Below are positions 1-15,100 of a stretch of 64,000 nucleotides of DNA, piece by piece. The notes under the pieces were generated by a model. The model had not been told where the DNA came from. It searched no databases and saw only the letters and a list, made by a program, of their open reading frames with translations. The first letter of the stretch is position 1, and the number at the start of each line of letters is the position of its first letter. The stretch is from Ophiocordyceps camponoti-saundersi (nom. inval.). Taxonomy: Eukaryota > Ascomycota > Sordariomycetes > Hypocreales > Ophiocordycipitaceae. Made by a program: the position numbers and the translations under genes. The stretch covers positions 1 through 64,000 of the forward strand of contig PDHQ01000135.1 of the NCBI GenBank assembly GCA_003339415.1, given 5' to 3'.

Positions 1-290
<290 letters not shown>

Positions 291-1721
291 TTTAAGTTTA
301 GATTTATATATTAAGCTTTAATTTTATAATTTATAAATAAAAAATTAGCTTTTTATAAATTATATTAATATAAAGTAAAGTTTTTAAAGCTATAATATAA
401 AGTTAACTTTAAAACTTTATAAAAAGCTTTAAAAAAATCTTAAAAAGTTATTTTAAATTAATAAAAGTATTTTATTTAGCGTTATTAATAGTATTCTTTT
501 TTAATTTTTTATTTACTATATTATTTATAATATAAAAAATTACTAGCTTAAGCTAAAGTATTATTTTTAATATATAAAAAGTTAAATTCTAGTTAGTAGC
601 GTTATTTTAAGAATATTAGTTAAAAAATTAAAATAATAATATAAATAAATAATAAAAAAGAATACTTACTTAAAAGGATTTTTTCCTTTTTTAATTTTTA
701 AGGAATAATACTTTAGTTTTTTCCTTTTTTTAACTTTTTTTAAAAAGTTTTTTTAGCTTTATATTATATTTTAAAATAGTAATAACTTATTAAAGCTAGT
801 TAAAAAGCGCTAAAAAAATTAATTATATAAATAAATAAATAAAGAAAAAATACTTACTAGAGAAATTTATATCTTTTATCTATATTTCTATATATTAAAG
901 TATCTTATAATACCTTAATAGCTTTATATTATCCTTATAACTTTATACTTTATATAGTTTACTTAAGTTAGTAAGACTTTTTATATAAGATTCTTCTAAT
1001 CTTATAATACTATTTTTTTATTTATATATTTTTTAATAAATACTTTATATATTTATTTAAATAAGTATTTAGATAGTTATCTCTTTTATATAATAATATA
1101 AAAAGTATTATAATAATATACTCCTTTTTAAAACCCCCTTATTACTAATAATAAATAGCTTATTTAATACTAATTCGTATATTAAGTAATATATAAATTA
1201 GCTAAAATAAAAAAGATAATTATAAATAAAAAGATTAGTAATTTATTATACTTAACCTTACTTTTTTATATAACTTAATAGTATATATAATAGCTACCTT
1301 ATATAATAAAGAAAGAAAATAAAACTCTTATATTAAACTTTTTCGGATAATAATAATAGCTTTACGCGCCCTATTATTTAATAAAAACTTTTATACGCTT
1401 TTAATATTTTTAAACACGCCCTCGCTTATATTTATATAAGCTAAATAAACCTAAACTTAAGTAACCCTGTTCTTAATATAAACTTAAATTTAAGAACTTA
1501 ACTTAATTATATACGAAAAGATAGCTAAAAGAAGTATTATCTTAATTTATATATAGTAAGCTAAGACTAGCTTAGATTTTTAAAAAATAAATCTAAAAAT
1601 TATAAATAAATTTTTAAATATAAAACTTATAATATATATAAGTAAAATTATATATAAAGCTATTTACTTAAAAATTAAAAGCTTTTTTTTATTAATAATA
1701 CTTAAGAAGACTTTTATAAGT
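291..1721. other. RIP-mutated AT-rich DNA, no gene recognised
   Basis: This stretch is extremely AT-rich with stops in all frames and almost no TG or CA dinucleotides. I found no copy of it elsewhere in the window and no recognisable element ends. It is probably old mutated repeat DNA. Confidence 0.6.
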
Positions 1722-4191
1722 TAATATAAGATATATAATAATACCCTTATAAATCGCTTAACTTTTTATAATATTTTATTAAGATTTCCCCTCTTAAGAT
1801 TTTACTTAAATTTCCCTTAGAAACTTTATTACCTTTACGCTTAGGAAATTATTAGGATTTCCTCTTAAGATTTCTCTATAATAACTCTTAAGATTTTACT
1901 AAGATTTTATACTAAATTTAGTATTAAAATATTATTTTAAAAATCTCCGGATTTTACTAGGAAATCCTTATATATTAGGAAATTACTATATATTAGAAAA
2001 TCTCCGTTTTACTAATATATATAGAAATTACTATAAAATCCCCTTAAGTAAATATTTTTAAAATTATATTAGGAAATCTTCCTTAAGCTTTTAATTATAT
2101 AATTAGCTTAATATTCTTTTAAGTAATAATTTATAATAATAATTTATACGCTAATATATTTTATATAACTTAAAACTATCTTATAAATATTTTAAAAAGG
2201 GGGAAAAACTAGAAAACTAAAAGTAAAACCCTCCCTTTAAGTATTACCTTATCTTTAGGTTAAACCTCGCTTATACTTAGTATTTTATATATTTAATAAG
2301 TTAAGTATTAACTATTAATTTAAAAGCTAACATTTCCCTTATAGTAAACTTTATAATAGTAAAAATATATATAAACTAAGCTTAGTATAAAGTTTATATA
2401 GCTTACTTATCCTCCTAGCTATTATTATTATTATAAATTAAATCCTTATATTTAATTAAAATAATCTTAATAATCTAATTTATTAAAGCCTTATTAGTAT
2501 AGCTTAAGAATATATAAAGGTTCTACTATTTTATAATAAACCTTATAATAGTTAATTTTAAAAAATAGCTAGATTATTATAGTAAAGTTATAGATAAGTA
2601 TAAAGTTAAAGTTAAAAAAGGGGGTGCTATTATATTCGCTTTTTAGCGTTTCCGCCCTAGCTACTATTAGTTTCTAGTTAGCGCTAAAAGGGGAGGAGGG
2701 GCGATATATAGAAAATTCTAGTTTATAAACCTCTAAAGTTAAGTAATATATATATCTTTTACTTAGTCCTATATCGCTCTTATCTTAAGGTAAAGTTAAC
2801 TTTACTTAAAGTAAGATTTTTAATAAAAATAATAATAATATAATCTTTTCTTATAAGTTATAAAATAAGTAAACTTACTTTTTATATATAAAGTAATAAA
2901 ATATTTACTATATTATAGCTTTATTATATAATATTTAATAATATATTTAAGTTAGTAATATTTAAAATATTACTAAAGTTAAACTTTTAATATATATAAT
3001 TTAATATTAAAAATCTTTATTTATATTATAATATTTTTATTATAAATTTAATTTATATCTGCTATACTATTAATAATAATTATTAAAGAATTTTACTAAG
3101 TTTTAAAATAATATCTCTTTATATATAGTTATATTATTAAAATATTATTTAATAATTTAATCTTTTTTTAAAAAGCTTCCTTACCGCTTTATTATAAAGC
3201 TTATATTAGCACCCTTTTTATAATAAGAGTATAATTTTTACTAATTAAGTATACTTTTTCTCTAAAAATAATATAAAGCTACCTTAAATTAAACTAGAGC
3301 TTATAAATAATATCTTAAAATATTATTATAATATTACCGCTAAGTAATTTCCTTATTATAAAAGCTTAGCTTTATTTATAAAGTTTATAGTTAATATTTA
3401 TTATAGTTACTTTAAGGCCTTAAACTTAAAGTAAAATAGCTATAAAATTAAAATAAATTATAAGCTATCGCTTATATTATTTAGGAACTTATTTTTTAAT
3501 AGTTTTTTTAGCGCTTTAGCTATAACTATAGCTTATATTAAAAGAGTTTTACTCCCCCCGAAGCTATAAAAAAAAAGGAAACTATAGCTATAATAGCTAA
3601 GAAGATATTATTAACTAATAAAGTTAAAGTAAGGGGGGCACCTCCCTAAACCTTTTTAGACTCTGCTACTTATTTAATAATTACCTATATAAAGATAAAA
3701 GTATCTTTTAAAATAATCTTATTAATATTTATTTTAGCTTCTAATAAGGTAATAAGTATAATAAACCTTTAGGTTTAAAATTATTATAATTTAAAATAAA
3801 GTTATATTTTAAGTAAAAAATTTTCGCGGTTATAATTAACTTATATAGCGTCGCCCTCCCCCTTAAAGTTACTTTAGGCGCGGCTAGCTATTATTATAAG
3901 GTAATAAAGGGAGCGGAGTTTACTTATAATATAAAAATAAGAAATTTATATCCGCGTTACTATAAGCGCGGAATTCGTAAAATATATAAAAGTTATAAGT
4001 AATAATTTAAATTCTTTTATAGTTATTATTTTAATTTTTAGAAAACTCTTATTTATACTTATATTTTTTATAATAGCTATTTTATAATTTTATAATTAAT
4101 AGCTAGCTTATCTCCCTTTCTTATATATTATATATAATAGCTAGCGTAATATATATAACTATTAATAAATTATATATATAAGCGTATATTA
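1722..4191 (+). repeat. 5' LTR of the truncated Gypsy-type copy, split by family A insertion
   Basis: The LTR begins TAATATA and ends TATATTA, the RIP-altered form of a TG...CA inverted terminus. Segments 1722-2133 and 4010-4191 are contiguous in the intact LTRs at 49557-50160 and 59137-59740. The break falls exactly at the 14-bp duplication made by the 2134-3995 insertion. Confidence 0.8.
2134..3995 (-). mobile_element. Family A repeat, copy A1 (1862 bp)
   Basis: This dispersed repeat is bounded by a perfect 14-bp target-site duplication, taagtaataattta (2120-2133 and 3996-4009), and sits inside an LTR. The plus-strand left end is a TAA-repeat followed by a conserved TTATACGCTA block; the right end is ATATATAAAAGTTA. 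A long TSD with a trinucleotide-repeat end resembles target-primed (non-LTR) retrotransposition, which would put the 3' tail (TTA)n on the minus strand. That orientation is inference. It is heavily RIP-mutated with no open frame. Confidence 0.75.
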
Positions 4192-5555
4192 ATTAATAAT
4201 AATTTAATATTTTACTAATTTATAGATATCTAGCTATTAAGGTAATAAATTAAACTTAAAATATTTTTACTAATAACTTTATAAGCGTATATTTTTAGCT
4301 TAGAAGAAAGCTTTATTATATTTATAATATAACCTTAACTATATATTATTTTTTTAGTCTTAAATTTCTTAAAATAATTAAGGAAGAAATTATAGCTAGG
4401 AAAGAAGAAGCTTATATTTTTAATATTTATAAAAAAGTAAAAAAACCTTACCTTTTTAAAAGTAAATTTCCTCCTCTATTATATAAAGAAATAAAGCTAG
4501 TTAAAAAGTACTTACTATATTAGAATAATTCCTAAGGGACTAAGTTACTTATTATAATTAATTATTTCTTAACTAATCTAAGCGCGGTTATAAACTATAA
4601 TTAATTATTTAAATAAGTAAATTAACTAAGGTATATATTTAATAGTATCCCTTACTTATTTAAAATTCTTTTAGAAAATTAGCTAGCTTTTATTTAAGAG
4701 TATTTTCGAACTATAAGTAATATTAAAGGTAAAAGTAAGTAACTTACTTTATAAGAGGAAGAAAGTAAGAATACTAAGCTCCTTTCTTAAAAAAAAAGTA
4801 AGGAAAATACCGAAATCCCTTTTTAGGAGAAAGGTAAGGAAAAAGCTAAGTTTTTTTTACTAGATTAAAGTAAGAAAACCTCTATACTATAAGAATCTTC
4901 TCCGAAAAGAAAACCGTCTACCTTAAAAAAAAATTATTTTAAAAAAGTAGTATTTCTTAAATCCTTCTATATTATTATTTTATTCGAAAAAATCTTAACT
5001 ACTTTCCGTAGAAAAGAAAAAGCTAGCGCGGATAATTAATAATATTCTTTATTCTTATTATATTTATCCCTAAAATTTAAATTTAAAGCTAAATAATAAT
5101 TTATAACTATAAAATTAATTAAATTTATAAAAACTATTTAGATAATAAGTTTAGCTATAAGCTAAAAATATTAAATAATTTAAGCTAGCTAATATTTTTA
5201 ATATTACTTTTAATTAAATTAAGGAAATTAATTAAATTATTATTTATTAAAATATTAACTAATTTATAAATATTTTAAAATAAGTTATAGCTTAAAGTAA
5301 AGATTATATAAATAAACTTATATAACTTATTCCCTCTCTTTTTAAAGAATATATTATAAAATAATATTCTAAAAACTTAAACTTATAAATTAGATTAGAA
5401 TTTACTTTTCCTAAACTTAGAATCTAAGAATAAGTAAAAGCTTTATAGAAAAAGTTTACTGTCTAACTTAATATTACCGCTTTTATTATATATAAATAAA
5501 GCTTTATATTTTAAAATATATTTATTAGGAAAGATTTTAAGTTATAAGTATTAAA

Positions 5556-8500
5556 TAATAAATTATACGCTAGTATACCTTATATAGCTTAGAATTATCT
5601 TATATATATTTTAAAAGAGGGAAAAACCGGAGAACCTAAAGTAAAACCCTCCTCTTAAATATTACCTTAGCTTTAAGTTAGACCCCGCTTATACTTAGCA
5701 CTTTATATATTTAATAGGTTAGGTATTAATTAATAATTTAAAAGCTTATATTTCCCCTTAAGCAGACTCCGTAATAATAAGAGTATATATAGATTAGGTT
5801 TAGTATAAAGTTTATATAGCTTACTTATCCTCCTAGCTATTATTATTACTATAAACTAAATCCTTATATTTAATTAAGGCGGCTTTAATAATCCGATTTA
5901 TTAAGGCCTTATTAATATAGCTTAAGAATATATAAAGGTTTTACTATCTTATAATAAACCTTATAATAGCTAGTTTTAAAAGATAGCTAAATTATTATAG
6001 CGGAGCTATAGATAAATATAAAGTTAAAGTTAGAGGAGGAGGTATTATTATATTCGCTTTTTAGCGTTTCCGCCCTAACTATTATTAGTTTTTAATTAGC
6101 GCTAAAGAAGGAGAAAAAGGGGTAATATATATAGAGTTTTAGTTTATAAACTTCTAAGGTTAAGTAATATATATATTCTTCGCCTAATCCTATATTACTT
6201 TTATTTTAAGGTAAAGTTAACTTTACTTAAGGTAAAATTTTTAATAAAAAGAATAATAATATAATTTTTTCTTATAAGCTATAAAGTAAGCGGACTTACT
6301 TTTTATATATAAAGCGGTAAAATATTTATTATATTATAGCTTTATTATATAATATTTAGTAATATAATTAAATTAGTAATATTTTAAAATATTACTAAAG
6401 TTAGACTTTTAGTATATATAATTTAGCGTTAAAAATTTCCGCTTATATTATTATACTTTTATTATAAATTTAATTTATATTTATTATATTATTAATAATA
6501 ATTATTAAAAAGCTTTACTAAGTTTTAAAATAATATCTTTTCGTATATAATTATATTACTTAGATTTTATTTAATAACTTAATTTTTTTATAAAAAGCTT
6601 TCTTATTACCTTATTATAAAGCCCGCGCTAGTACCTCTTTTATAATAAAAGTATAACTTTTACTAATTAAATATACCTTTTCTTTAAAAAAGGTATAAAG
6701 TTACCTTAAATTAAACTAAAGCTTATAAATAATATTTTAAAATATTATTATAATATCGCTATTAAGTTATTTCCTTATTATAAAAGCTTAGCTTTACTTA
6801 TAAAATCTATAATTAATATTTATTATAATTATTTTAAAACTTTAATAATAATAATAATATTTATACGCTAGTATGCTTAATATATAGCTTAGAACTATCC
6901 TATATATATTCTAAGAGTAGGAAAAACCGGAGAACTCGGAGTAAAACCCTCCCCTTAAGCGTTACCTCGGTTTAAGGCCGGACTAGGTCCGCACCCGGCA
7001 CTCTATACCTTAGATAGGTCTAATAATAATAAGTAATTAGGAAGCCGATATTTCCTCCGAAGCGGAGTCCGCGGTAGTAAGAGTATATATAGGCCGGGTC
7101 TAGTACGGAGTCTATATAGCTACTTATCTTCTTAAGCGTTATCGTTACTATAAACTAAATCTCCGCGCTTAATTATAGCGTCCTAAATAATCCGTTCGAT
7201 CGAGGCTTTATTAACGTAACTAAAAAATATATAAAAGTTTTATTAGCTTATAATAAACCTTATAATAGCTAATCTTAAAAAGCGGCCTAATTATCGTAGC
7301 GGAGCTATAGATAAGTTCGAAGAGGGGGTTAAAAGCGGAGCTACTATATTCGCTTTTTAGCGTTTCCGCCCCGGCTACTATTAGACTCCGGTTAGCGCTA
7401 AAGGGGGAGGAGGGGCGGTATATATAGAGTTCTAATCTATAAATCTCCGGGGTTAGGAAATATAAGTATTTTTCGCCTAGTCCTACGCTACTCTTATTTT
7501 AAGGTAAAGTTAATTTTACTTAAGGTAAGTCCCCTAATAAAGAGGGTAATAATATAGTCTCTTTCTATATATTATAAGGTAAGATAACTTACCCTTTATA
7601 TATAGAAAGGCGGAGTATTAGCTATATTATAGCTTCGCTATATAGTATTTAGTAATATATTTAAGCTAATAGTATTTAAAATATTACCGGGGTTAGACTT
7701 TTAGTATATAAGGTTCCGCGTTAAAGATCTCCGCTTATATTATTATACTTTTATTATAAATCTAGTTTACGTCCGCTACGCTATTAATAGTAACTATAAG
7801 GGAATTCCGCTAAGTCCCTAAATAATATTTTTTCGCGTATAGTTATATTACTAAGACCTTATTTAAAAACTTAATCTTTTTTTAAAAGGCCTCTTTACCG
7901 CCTTACTATAAGGCCCGCGCTAGCACCCTTTTTATAATAAGAGTATAACCTCTATTAGTTAAGCGTACTTTTTCTCTAAAAGCGGTATAAAGCTACCTTA
8001 AATTAAACTAGAGCTTATAAACGGTATCTCGGAATATTACTATAATATTACCGCTAGGTAATTTCCTTATAGTAAAGGCTTAGCTTTACCCGCGGAGTTT
8101 ATAGTTAATATTTATTATAGTTATTTTAAAGCCTTAAACTTAAAATAAAATAGCGATAGAGTTAAAGCGAATTATAAGCTAACGCTTATATCGCCTAGGA
8201 ACTTATTTTTTAATAATTTTCTTTAGCGCTTTAGCTATAACCGTAGCTTATATTAGAGGAGTTCCGCTCCCCCTAAAGCTATAGAAAAGAGAGGAAACCG
8301 CGGCCGTAATAGCCGAGAAAATATTACTAATTAATAAAGTTAGAGTAGGGGGGGCGCCTCCCCGGACCCTCTCGGACTCCGCCACTTATTCGATAATTAC
8401 CTATATAGAAACTAAGGCGTCCCCCGAAATAATCTTACTAATACTCGCCTTAGCTTCTAATAAGGTAAAAGGTACGGTAAACTTTTAAGTTTAAGCTTAC

Positions 8501-9305
8501 TATAATTTAAAGTAAAGCTATATTCCGAGTAAAAAATTTTCGCGGTTACGATTAACCTATATAGCGTTACCCTCCCCCCCGGAGCCGCTTTAGGCGCGGC
8601 TTAAGGCTATCGCTATAAGGTAACGGAAAGAGCGGAGTCCGCTTATAATATAAGAATAAGAAATCCGTATCCGCGTCGCTTTAAGCGTAAGATCCGTAAA
8701 ATATATAAAAGTTATATATTTTAAAACTTTAAATTTAAAATAAAGTAGCTATAAAATTAAAATTAATTATAAGCTATCGCTTATATTACTTAAAAATTTA
8801 TTTTTTAATAATCCTCTCTAGTGCTTTAGCTATAATTATAGCTTATATTAAAGGAGTTCTGCTCCCCTTAAAGCTATAGAAAAGAGAGGAAACTATAGTT
8901 ATAATAACTAAGAAGATATTACTAACTAATAAAGTTAGAGTAAGGGGGGCACCTCCCGGACCCTCTCAGACTTTACTATTTATTTAATAATTACTTATAT
9001 AAAGATAAAAGTATTTTCCGAAATAATCTTATTAATATTTACCTTAGCTTTTAATAAGGTAATAAGTATAGTAAATTTTTAAGTTTAAAATTATTACGAT
9101 TTAAAGTAAAGCTATATTTTAAGTAAAAAATTTTCGCGGTTATAATTAACTTATATAGCGTTACCCTCCCCCTTAAAGTCGCTCTAAGCGCGGCTAGCTA
9201 TTACTATTAGGTAATAGAGAGAGCAGAGTCCGCTTATAATATAAAAATAAAAAGTCCGTATTTATATTACTATAAGCGCGGAGTTTATAAAATATATAAA
9301 AGTTA
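5556..9305 (-). mobile_element. Family A repeat, copy A2, split by copy A3
   Basis: The outer ends are flanked by a 17-bp duplication, aagttataagtattaaa (5539-5555 and 9306-9322). Subtracting the nested A3 element (1871 bp) and one 16-bp duplication leaves 1863 bp, nearly the 1862 bp of A1, which supports the nesting. It inserted into the interior of the truncated Gypsy-type copy. No coding potential survives. Confidence 0.75.
6846..8716 (-). mobile_element. Family A repeat, copy A3 (1871 bp), the least mutated copy
   Basis: It inserted into A2 with a 16-bp target duplication, tattttaaaactttaa (6830-6845 and 8717-8732). It starts with five TAA units and ends ATATATAAAAGTTATA. It keeps noticeably more G+C than the other copies (blocks of CCGG and GGCGCC around 7900-8700), so it is probably the youngest of the three at this site and the best template for a consensus. 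Both strands have stops; I do not recognise an encoded protein. Confidence 0.75.
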
Positions 9306-9800
9306 AAGTTATAAGTATTAAAGATAAAGAGAATAGCTTAAATAGCCCTTTATTTTAAATAATTTATATTAATAATTATCTTTTCCTAACTTAATATTTT
9401 TTTAAGAAACTTTCTAATAGCTAACTAGTAAAAATACCTTAGATAATTAAATATATAAATATAAATAATTTATTTTAAACCTCTAAACTAAGCTAATTAA
9501 AAGAACTTAGGGTATTTTTTAAAATAATACTATTTAGTATATAGCTTTAGGTAAATTACCTTAATAAAAATATAAAGTAAATAGTTTTAAAGAGAAATCC
9601 TTGCGAAATCTAAATTACTAATTAGAATTAAGTTTAAAATAAAATAAAATAGCCTTTTTCTAAGAAAAATAAAAAAAGCTTAAAAAGTAATTTTATTCTT
9701 ATTAACCTTGCTTATAAACTTGTAAATTAAAACCTTAATATAAACGGAGTTTTTACTATTTTTTCCGAAATATATAGTATATTAATTAATTATTAATATA

Positions 9801-10342
9801 ACGCTACTTATAATTACTTTTAGAAAAGATATATAAAACTTTTTTTTAATCCTTAGCTTTTAAGATACTTTAAACGCTTTAAGCCTTATCGCTATAGCTT
9901 ATAAACTTATCGCTTAAGTATAAGAAATATAATAATAAGCTTAAGCTACTATAGAGAAAGTATATAATAAGTAAAAAATATAAGCTAATAAAAGATATTA
10001 CTTAATAAATTTTATAGTTAGTAATAAGATATTTCTTAGCTATAAAGGCTTTTTTATAACTATACTTATAATAAAACTTAATATATAATAATTAAGTCTT
10101 TTTATAGTTTTTAAGAAGCGAGGCTATAGCTATACTTTTAATTTACTAAATTGCTATTAAATAATAAACTTATTTTATACTAATTATTCTTAGAAAGCTA
10201 TTATAAACCTTTTAATAAGCTAAGAGACGCTTTTAGCTAAATTAGAAAATATTAATAATATATTAAAATAAAAAATAAATTAAATCTTTTAGTTTTATAT
10301 TATAAAATAATATTATTAGTTATTATTATTATATTATTACGC
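9801..10342. other. RIP-mutated spacer, unassigned
   Basis: AT-rich sequence with stops in all frames, between the last recognisable part of the truncated Gypsy-type copy and the LTR-like start at 10343. I did not recognise a repeat family; it may be a further transposon fragment. Confidence 0.5.
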
Positions 10343-12125
10343 TAATAGCTATAGGAGCTGCTAGAACCTCGATAATATATTAGGTAGGAAAAACCCTTTT
10401 ATAGGAGGTAAAACCCTATATAGCGTAGTAGGACCGCGGCCAGCTCGGGGCCGGGTAAAATATATAACGCGTATAAAGGAAGTAGCTATTAGCTATAATA
10501 ATACTATATAATATAAGGAAAGATAAGGAAAGAAAGATAAGATAAGGAAAAATAAGGAGAGTAGCGGTATATACTGCTTATATAAGCTAGTATATACCCC
10601 TCCGAGGCCTTAGTATATACTTCTTAACCTTTTAGTATATAGTTACGTACCTCTTATATATATAGTATATATTTTAGTATATACCTTTTTATAAAGCTTT
10701 CCTAATTAGGAAGCTTTCCTAATTAGGAAATTATTCTTATAAATTAGTAACTTAAGGCTTAAAAATATATAAGAAAAGGGGGGGTTACTTTTACTAGCGT
10801 AAGTAAGCTATCGTTAAATTAGTAACCTTAATAAAATTAATTATATAAGTAATTCTTATAAATACGTATATTAACTATAGCTAACTTATACTAGAAGTAA
10901 AATACTTATTAAAAGAGACTACTTTTATAATATATCTTACGCTAGTTATATTAGTATACTTATAAGCTTTAGAGATCTTTATTAAATATAGCGTAATAAG
11001 TATTTAACCTTAGTACGCGCCTAAACTTACTAATAGTTAGAGTAAACTAGCTTAGTATATTTTATATAAAGTATATAAATAATTATATTAGGTATAAGCT
11101 AATTACTATTCTTATTATAATAGAGGCTATTCGCGCTATAGTTAGGGTAGCTTATAAGCTAAGCTTTAGTTATAACTCTTAGTTAATAAGTTAAAATTAA
11201 AGTTATAGCGAGTTTAAAGTAAGTCCTATACTAATAAGGGTAATAGAAAAATACTATTTAGCGCGTTAAGGAGACTTACGCTATTATATATTATAATAGC
11301 TCCTATACTAATTAAGTTATTTAAGTAGCTACTAGCTACGTATTACTTTAAAGCTTATTACCTCCCGCTTTTAGCGAAGATCTTATTATTAAAATAATTA
11401 AAAGTCTAACTAGCGTTAACTAATTTATTATAGCTATTATAGTATAAACTTAGAAATAGCGTATTTTTTATATATAATTAATTAACTTTTATAACTAAGT
11501 AATAGATAAGTTACGCTATATTCGCCGCGCGGCTAAGAATAAGGTAGCTTTATAGGGGACTTTTTCGCCTTATAACCGCCCCCTATCTTTACTACTTCTC
11601 CGCTTATAACTAGAACTTTTTCTACTCTAATACTTATTAAGTCTAAGTTAGAGTTAGAAGCTAATAAATTTATTATACTTAATATTACTCCCGCTCCCGT
11701 TATAAAGGAAGCTCCCGCTATTATTAAAGGTATTATAAGCGCTTATAATATTACGCCGCCTTCTTATAAGGAGATTTCTAATCTTATTTAAAATAATCTT
11801 ATTAATAAGTATTCTAATAATAGAAATTTTATAATATTAGCTAATAACTATATTATATTTAGTAAGGAATAGTAAAAGCTAGTAACTTTTACTCTAAGTT
11901 ATAAACGTAAATATAGGCGAAGATATAAATATAGCCGCGGCCGCGGCTACGGCTATAATAATCGCGGATATTCTTACGCTTTACGCGGTTAAATTAGTTT
12001 TTTATATATAGTTAAGGTAATTAAGACTTAAAGCTAAGTAAGTAATTAGTAAAGTAAAAGATTTAAGTATATTACTATATAGTAACTATTATATATCCGC
12101 GCTAAGGTTAATATCCCTATTCTCC
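10343..12125 (+). mobile_element. Element B, left copy: LTR-like region plus gag-like interior
   Basis: The sequence from TAATAGCTATA at 10343 to about 12125 is matched by the reverse complement of 17170-18982. The first roughly 500 bp hold LTR-like features: A/G-rich AAGGAAAGATAAGG runs, repeated 'agtatata' motifs and two tandem palindromes TTTCCTAATTAGGAA (10705-10738). Near 11900-11990 a frame reads a basic Gly/Arg/Tyr-rich tail (SRGRGYGYNNRGYSYALRG, then stop), as in nucleocapsid-type gag proteins. The pol region is not recognisable and the exact LTR 3' boundary is unclear. Copia-type is possible but unproven. Confidence 0.6.
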
Positions 12126-15100
12126 TTTTTCTCGTAAAGTAATAATATAAGGTTAAATTAGCAAAGCTTTTTTAGTAAAAAGAACTAATATATAAGTTAT
12201 ACTATAAATCGTAAGTTATTAAGCGCCTTAATAAGGTCTTACTAATCCTATATTAAACGCTAGTTAATATTAAGAAAGGGCTTATTTTTATAAATAAGAA
12301 TATAGTTAATAAAAATATAAGGGATTATTTTATCGCCGCTATTATAAGGGTATCGCCTTAATATTACCTTAGGCACCTTATAAGCTTAGAGAAATAAATT
12401 AAGTCTAATATATCTAATCCTAAGCTATATAAGTATTATACTAATAAACTTAGGGAGTCCCTTATATATATAAAAAGCGGAGCTAGCTTTAAGTTATAAT
12501 AGCTTATTTATAAAGTAGCTATATAACTACTTATATTTCTTTAACCTTCCCTTTTTAAAATATTAGTAAAAAAGCTATTTATTATAAAGTTAAGTATTAA
12601 AGTTATATTACCTATATCCTATTACTAGCTTAAAGCTAGTCTATATTATATAAAATTTCTCTAAGTCTTATAATATTTAATATCTCCTCTAGTAAGGGCG
12701 TCCTTTATATTTATAATATACTTACTTAGCCGCCTTCTCTATTATAATATAGATAAGGTTTACTATTCCGGTATATTATAAGTGGTAATAAGTATATATT
12801 ATATAATAAGTAAGATAAAGGTTAAAAGGTAAGATAAAAGCCTTAGCTTTAATATAATAAATAAAGGTAACCTTATAAGCTTTAATAATAACTTAGAGGT
12901 ACTTAGATTACTTTATAGCTAAAGCTTTTATAATAAGGCTATATAGTATCCCCTTTAGCTATATAAGTAAGGTAAACTAAGTTATATTAAATATAATAGC
13001 CAATTTAATAGCTTTAATATAAACTTCCTTTACTTTTAATAAGGTATAGCTTTACGTTAATATTATAATCTTAGTAAAGGCTAGGTATTAGCGCTTAAGC
13101 TTAGCGGTAAGTTTTAAAAAGTAAGATTTTTAATATAGCTTATAATATAACTAGACTCTTAGAAATCGCGCCTCCTATATTAGTTATATTATTATAGCTT
13201 TAAGCTATAGCTTAGTTATATCTACTATCTTTATTTTTGTAAAATATATTAACTTACTTTTAGCTAGCTAAAAAGTTATTTTATATTCTAAGGCTTATTA
13301 TTTATAAATTTACTATATACGCTTAAGTTAAAGTAATACCTAAGCTTTATCGCGTCCGATACTAAGAACGTTAATATTATTTATAAACTTTACTATAAGA
13401 AGACCTAATATTAAGTTTAAGCGTTAATATAGTAAGAATATATATAAGAGGAAAAGGACCGGTAATATTAAAAACCTTTAGAGGACCTTTTACTAAATTA
13501 AGAAAGTATTATTAAGTTTATAATTAAACTTAAATCTTAAGGTATAATTTATAAGGTATAATTAAATAAACGCTATAACTTATTTAGGGAAGCTTAAGTA
13601 GTTTATAGTAATAATTAACTTATTATAAGAGATATAGTTAAAAATTTTAGTAAAGTTTAGTAAGAGGAGCGAGGTAATATTACCTTAGTTTTAAATTATT
13701 TTAATTATTTTAATAAATATAAAGACTACTATATTAGTAAAGCGCTATAGTTTATTACCTATTTAGCTATTAGGGAGGATCTAGGCCTCCTCTGCTATTA
13801 ACGCGATTTTCCTAGCTATAATTATCTTTAAAACCTTCCTTATTATATTAAAAAGTAAAATTAGCTTATATTTACTAAGGGTATAATATATAGCTAATAA
13901 TTTACTTACTTTTTAGATAATTATAATATTTAAGATTTTAAATTATAATAAGAAATAACTATTATTAATATAGCTTTAGAAGATTTTTTAGAAAACTTAG
14001 ATAAAAACGAGTTTATATTTTTTTAAAAACTTAACTAGAATCTTATTAAGGCCGGCTAACTTTTAAAAAGCGATTAAAAAAAGAGTAAAGTAAATATTTT
14101 TAGTAATAATAATACGCTTAATATAAAAAAAAGGGAAAAGATTATCTAAAGTAAGTAAATAGGCTAAATTAGTAAAAGCTAGGAAAAATTATTAGCTAAG
14201 TAAAGTTACCTTATTAAAGAAAGTATTCACTAATATTAACTTTTAGTATTTTTAAAATATAAGAATATATACTAGCTTAGGCGTAGCTTAGCTTTATAGC
14301 TAGGCTTAATATTTTATAGTTTAAAAGGTTAATAATTTTACGAAGATATTATTAAGGAAATTACGCTAAGCGCTATAGTATATTACGCTAATTATTAATT
14401 TTTATACTTTTATTACTTTTTAGTAATTTTACTAATAAAAGTTAGTAAGATTAGTATATTAGTAGCGCCGGGCTCTTTTTATAACCGCTATTATAATAGC
14501 TATTACTTAATTTTATTAGTTTTATACTATAAAATAAGTTCGAATATATACTAGCATTATTATTTCTATTATTATTTTTAGCTAGTTATAAAGTAAAGTA
14601 ACCGCGTTTTTAAGCTTTTTAGGTATTATAATAAAATATAAGTTTAGTTTAAGTTAGTTTTATACCTTAGCTATAAGGATATCTAGGTAAAAGGAGCGCT
14701 ATATTTTAATTAAAGTTATATTAAAATAAAGATTAGTATTAATAAGGATAATTTATAAAATATAGTTAAAGCTAATAAGGTTAAAGTTATTCCTTAAGTA
14801 TATTACTTAGTAATTAAGCGTAGCTTAAGCTAAGTTAATAATTCTAATTTGCTTATTATATATTTTTTAGGTAACTTTACTTAAGGGCGTAAGGAGGCTA
14901 AGTTAAAAGCTAATTATTAGCTTAAAAAAGTTAAATACTTTAAGGGAGGACTATTCGTAATAATCCTAGGAGGGGTAGTAAAGGTTAAAGTCGCTATATA
15001 AAAGGGTAGCTATTAGGCTAAGGTTAGGGTAAATAATATCTTTTTAAAAGAGGGGACCTAACTTAATTATTAATAAGGGCAAGTAAATAAATATAATTCG

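Larger units (their letters stand above)
1722..9800 (+). mobile_element. Truncated, RIP-mutated Ty3/Gypsy-type retrotransposon (second copy), interrupted by family A elements
   Basis: This is the same element family as the complete copy at 49557-59740, in the opposite orientation (sense = plus). Its 5' LTR (1722-2133 plus 4010-4191, about 594 bp) matches the reverse complement of the 604-bp LTRs of the complete copy, sharing the phrase order of repeated 'aggaaatc/gatttcc' blocks. The interior at 4192-5555 matches the region just inside the right LTR of the other copy (gag side). Segment 9306 to about 9800 matches the reverse complement of about 57250-57740. The 3' part of pol and the 3' LTR are not found after about 9800, so the copy is truncated or rearranged. 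All frames carry many stops. The right limit is approximate. Confidence 0.8.
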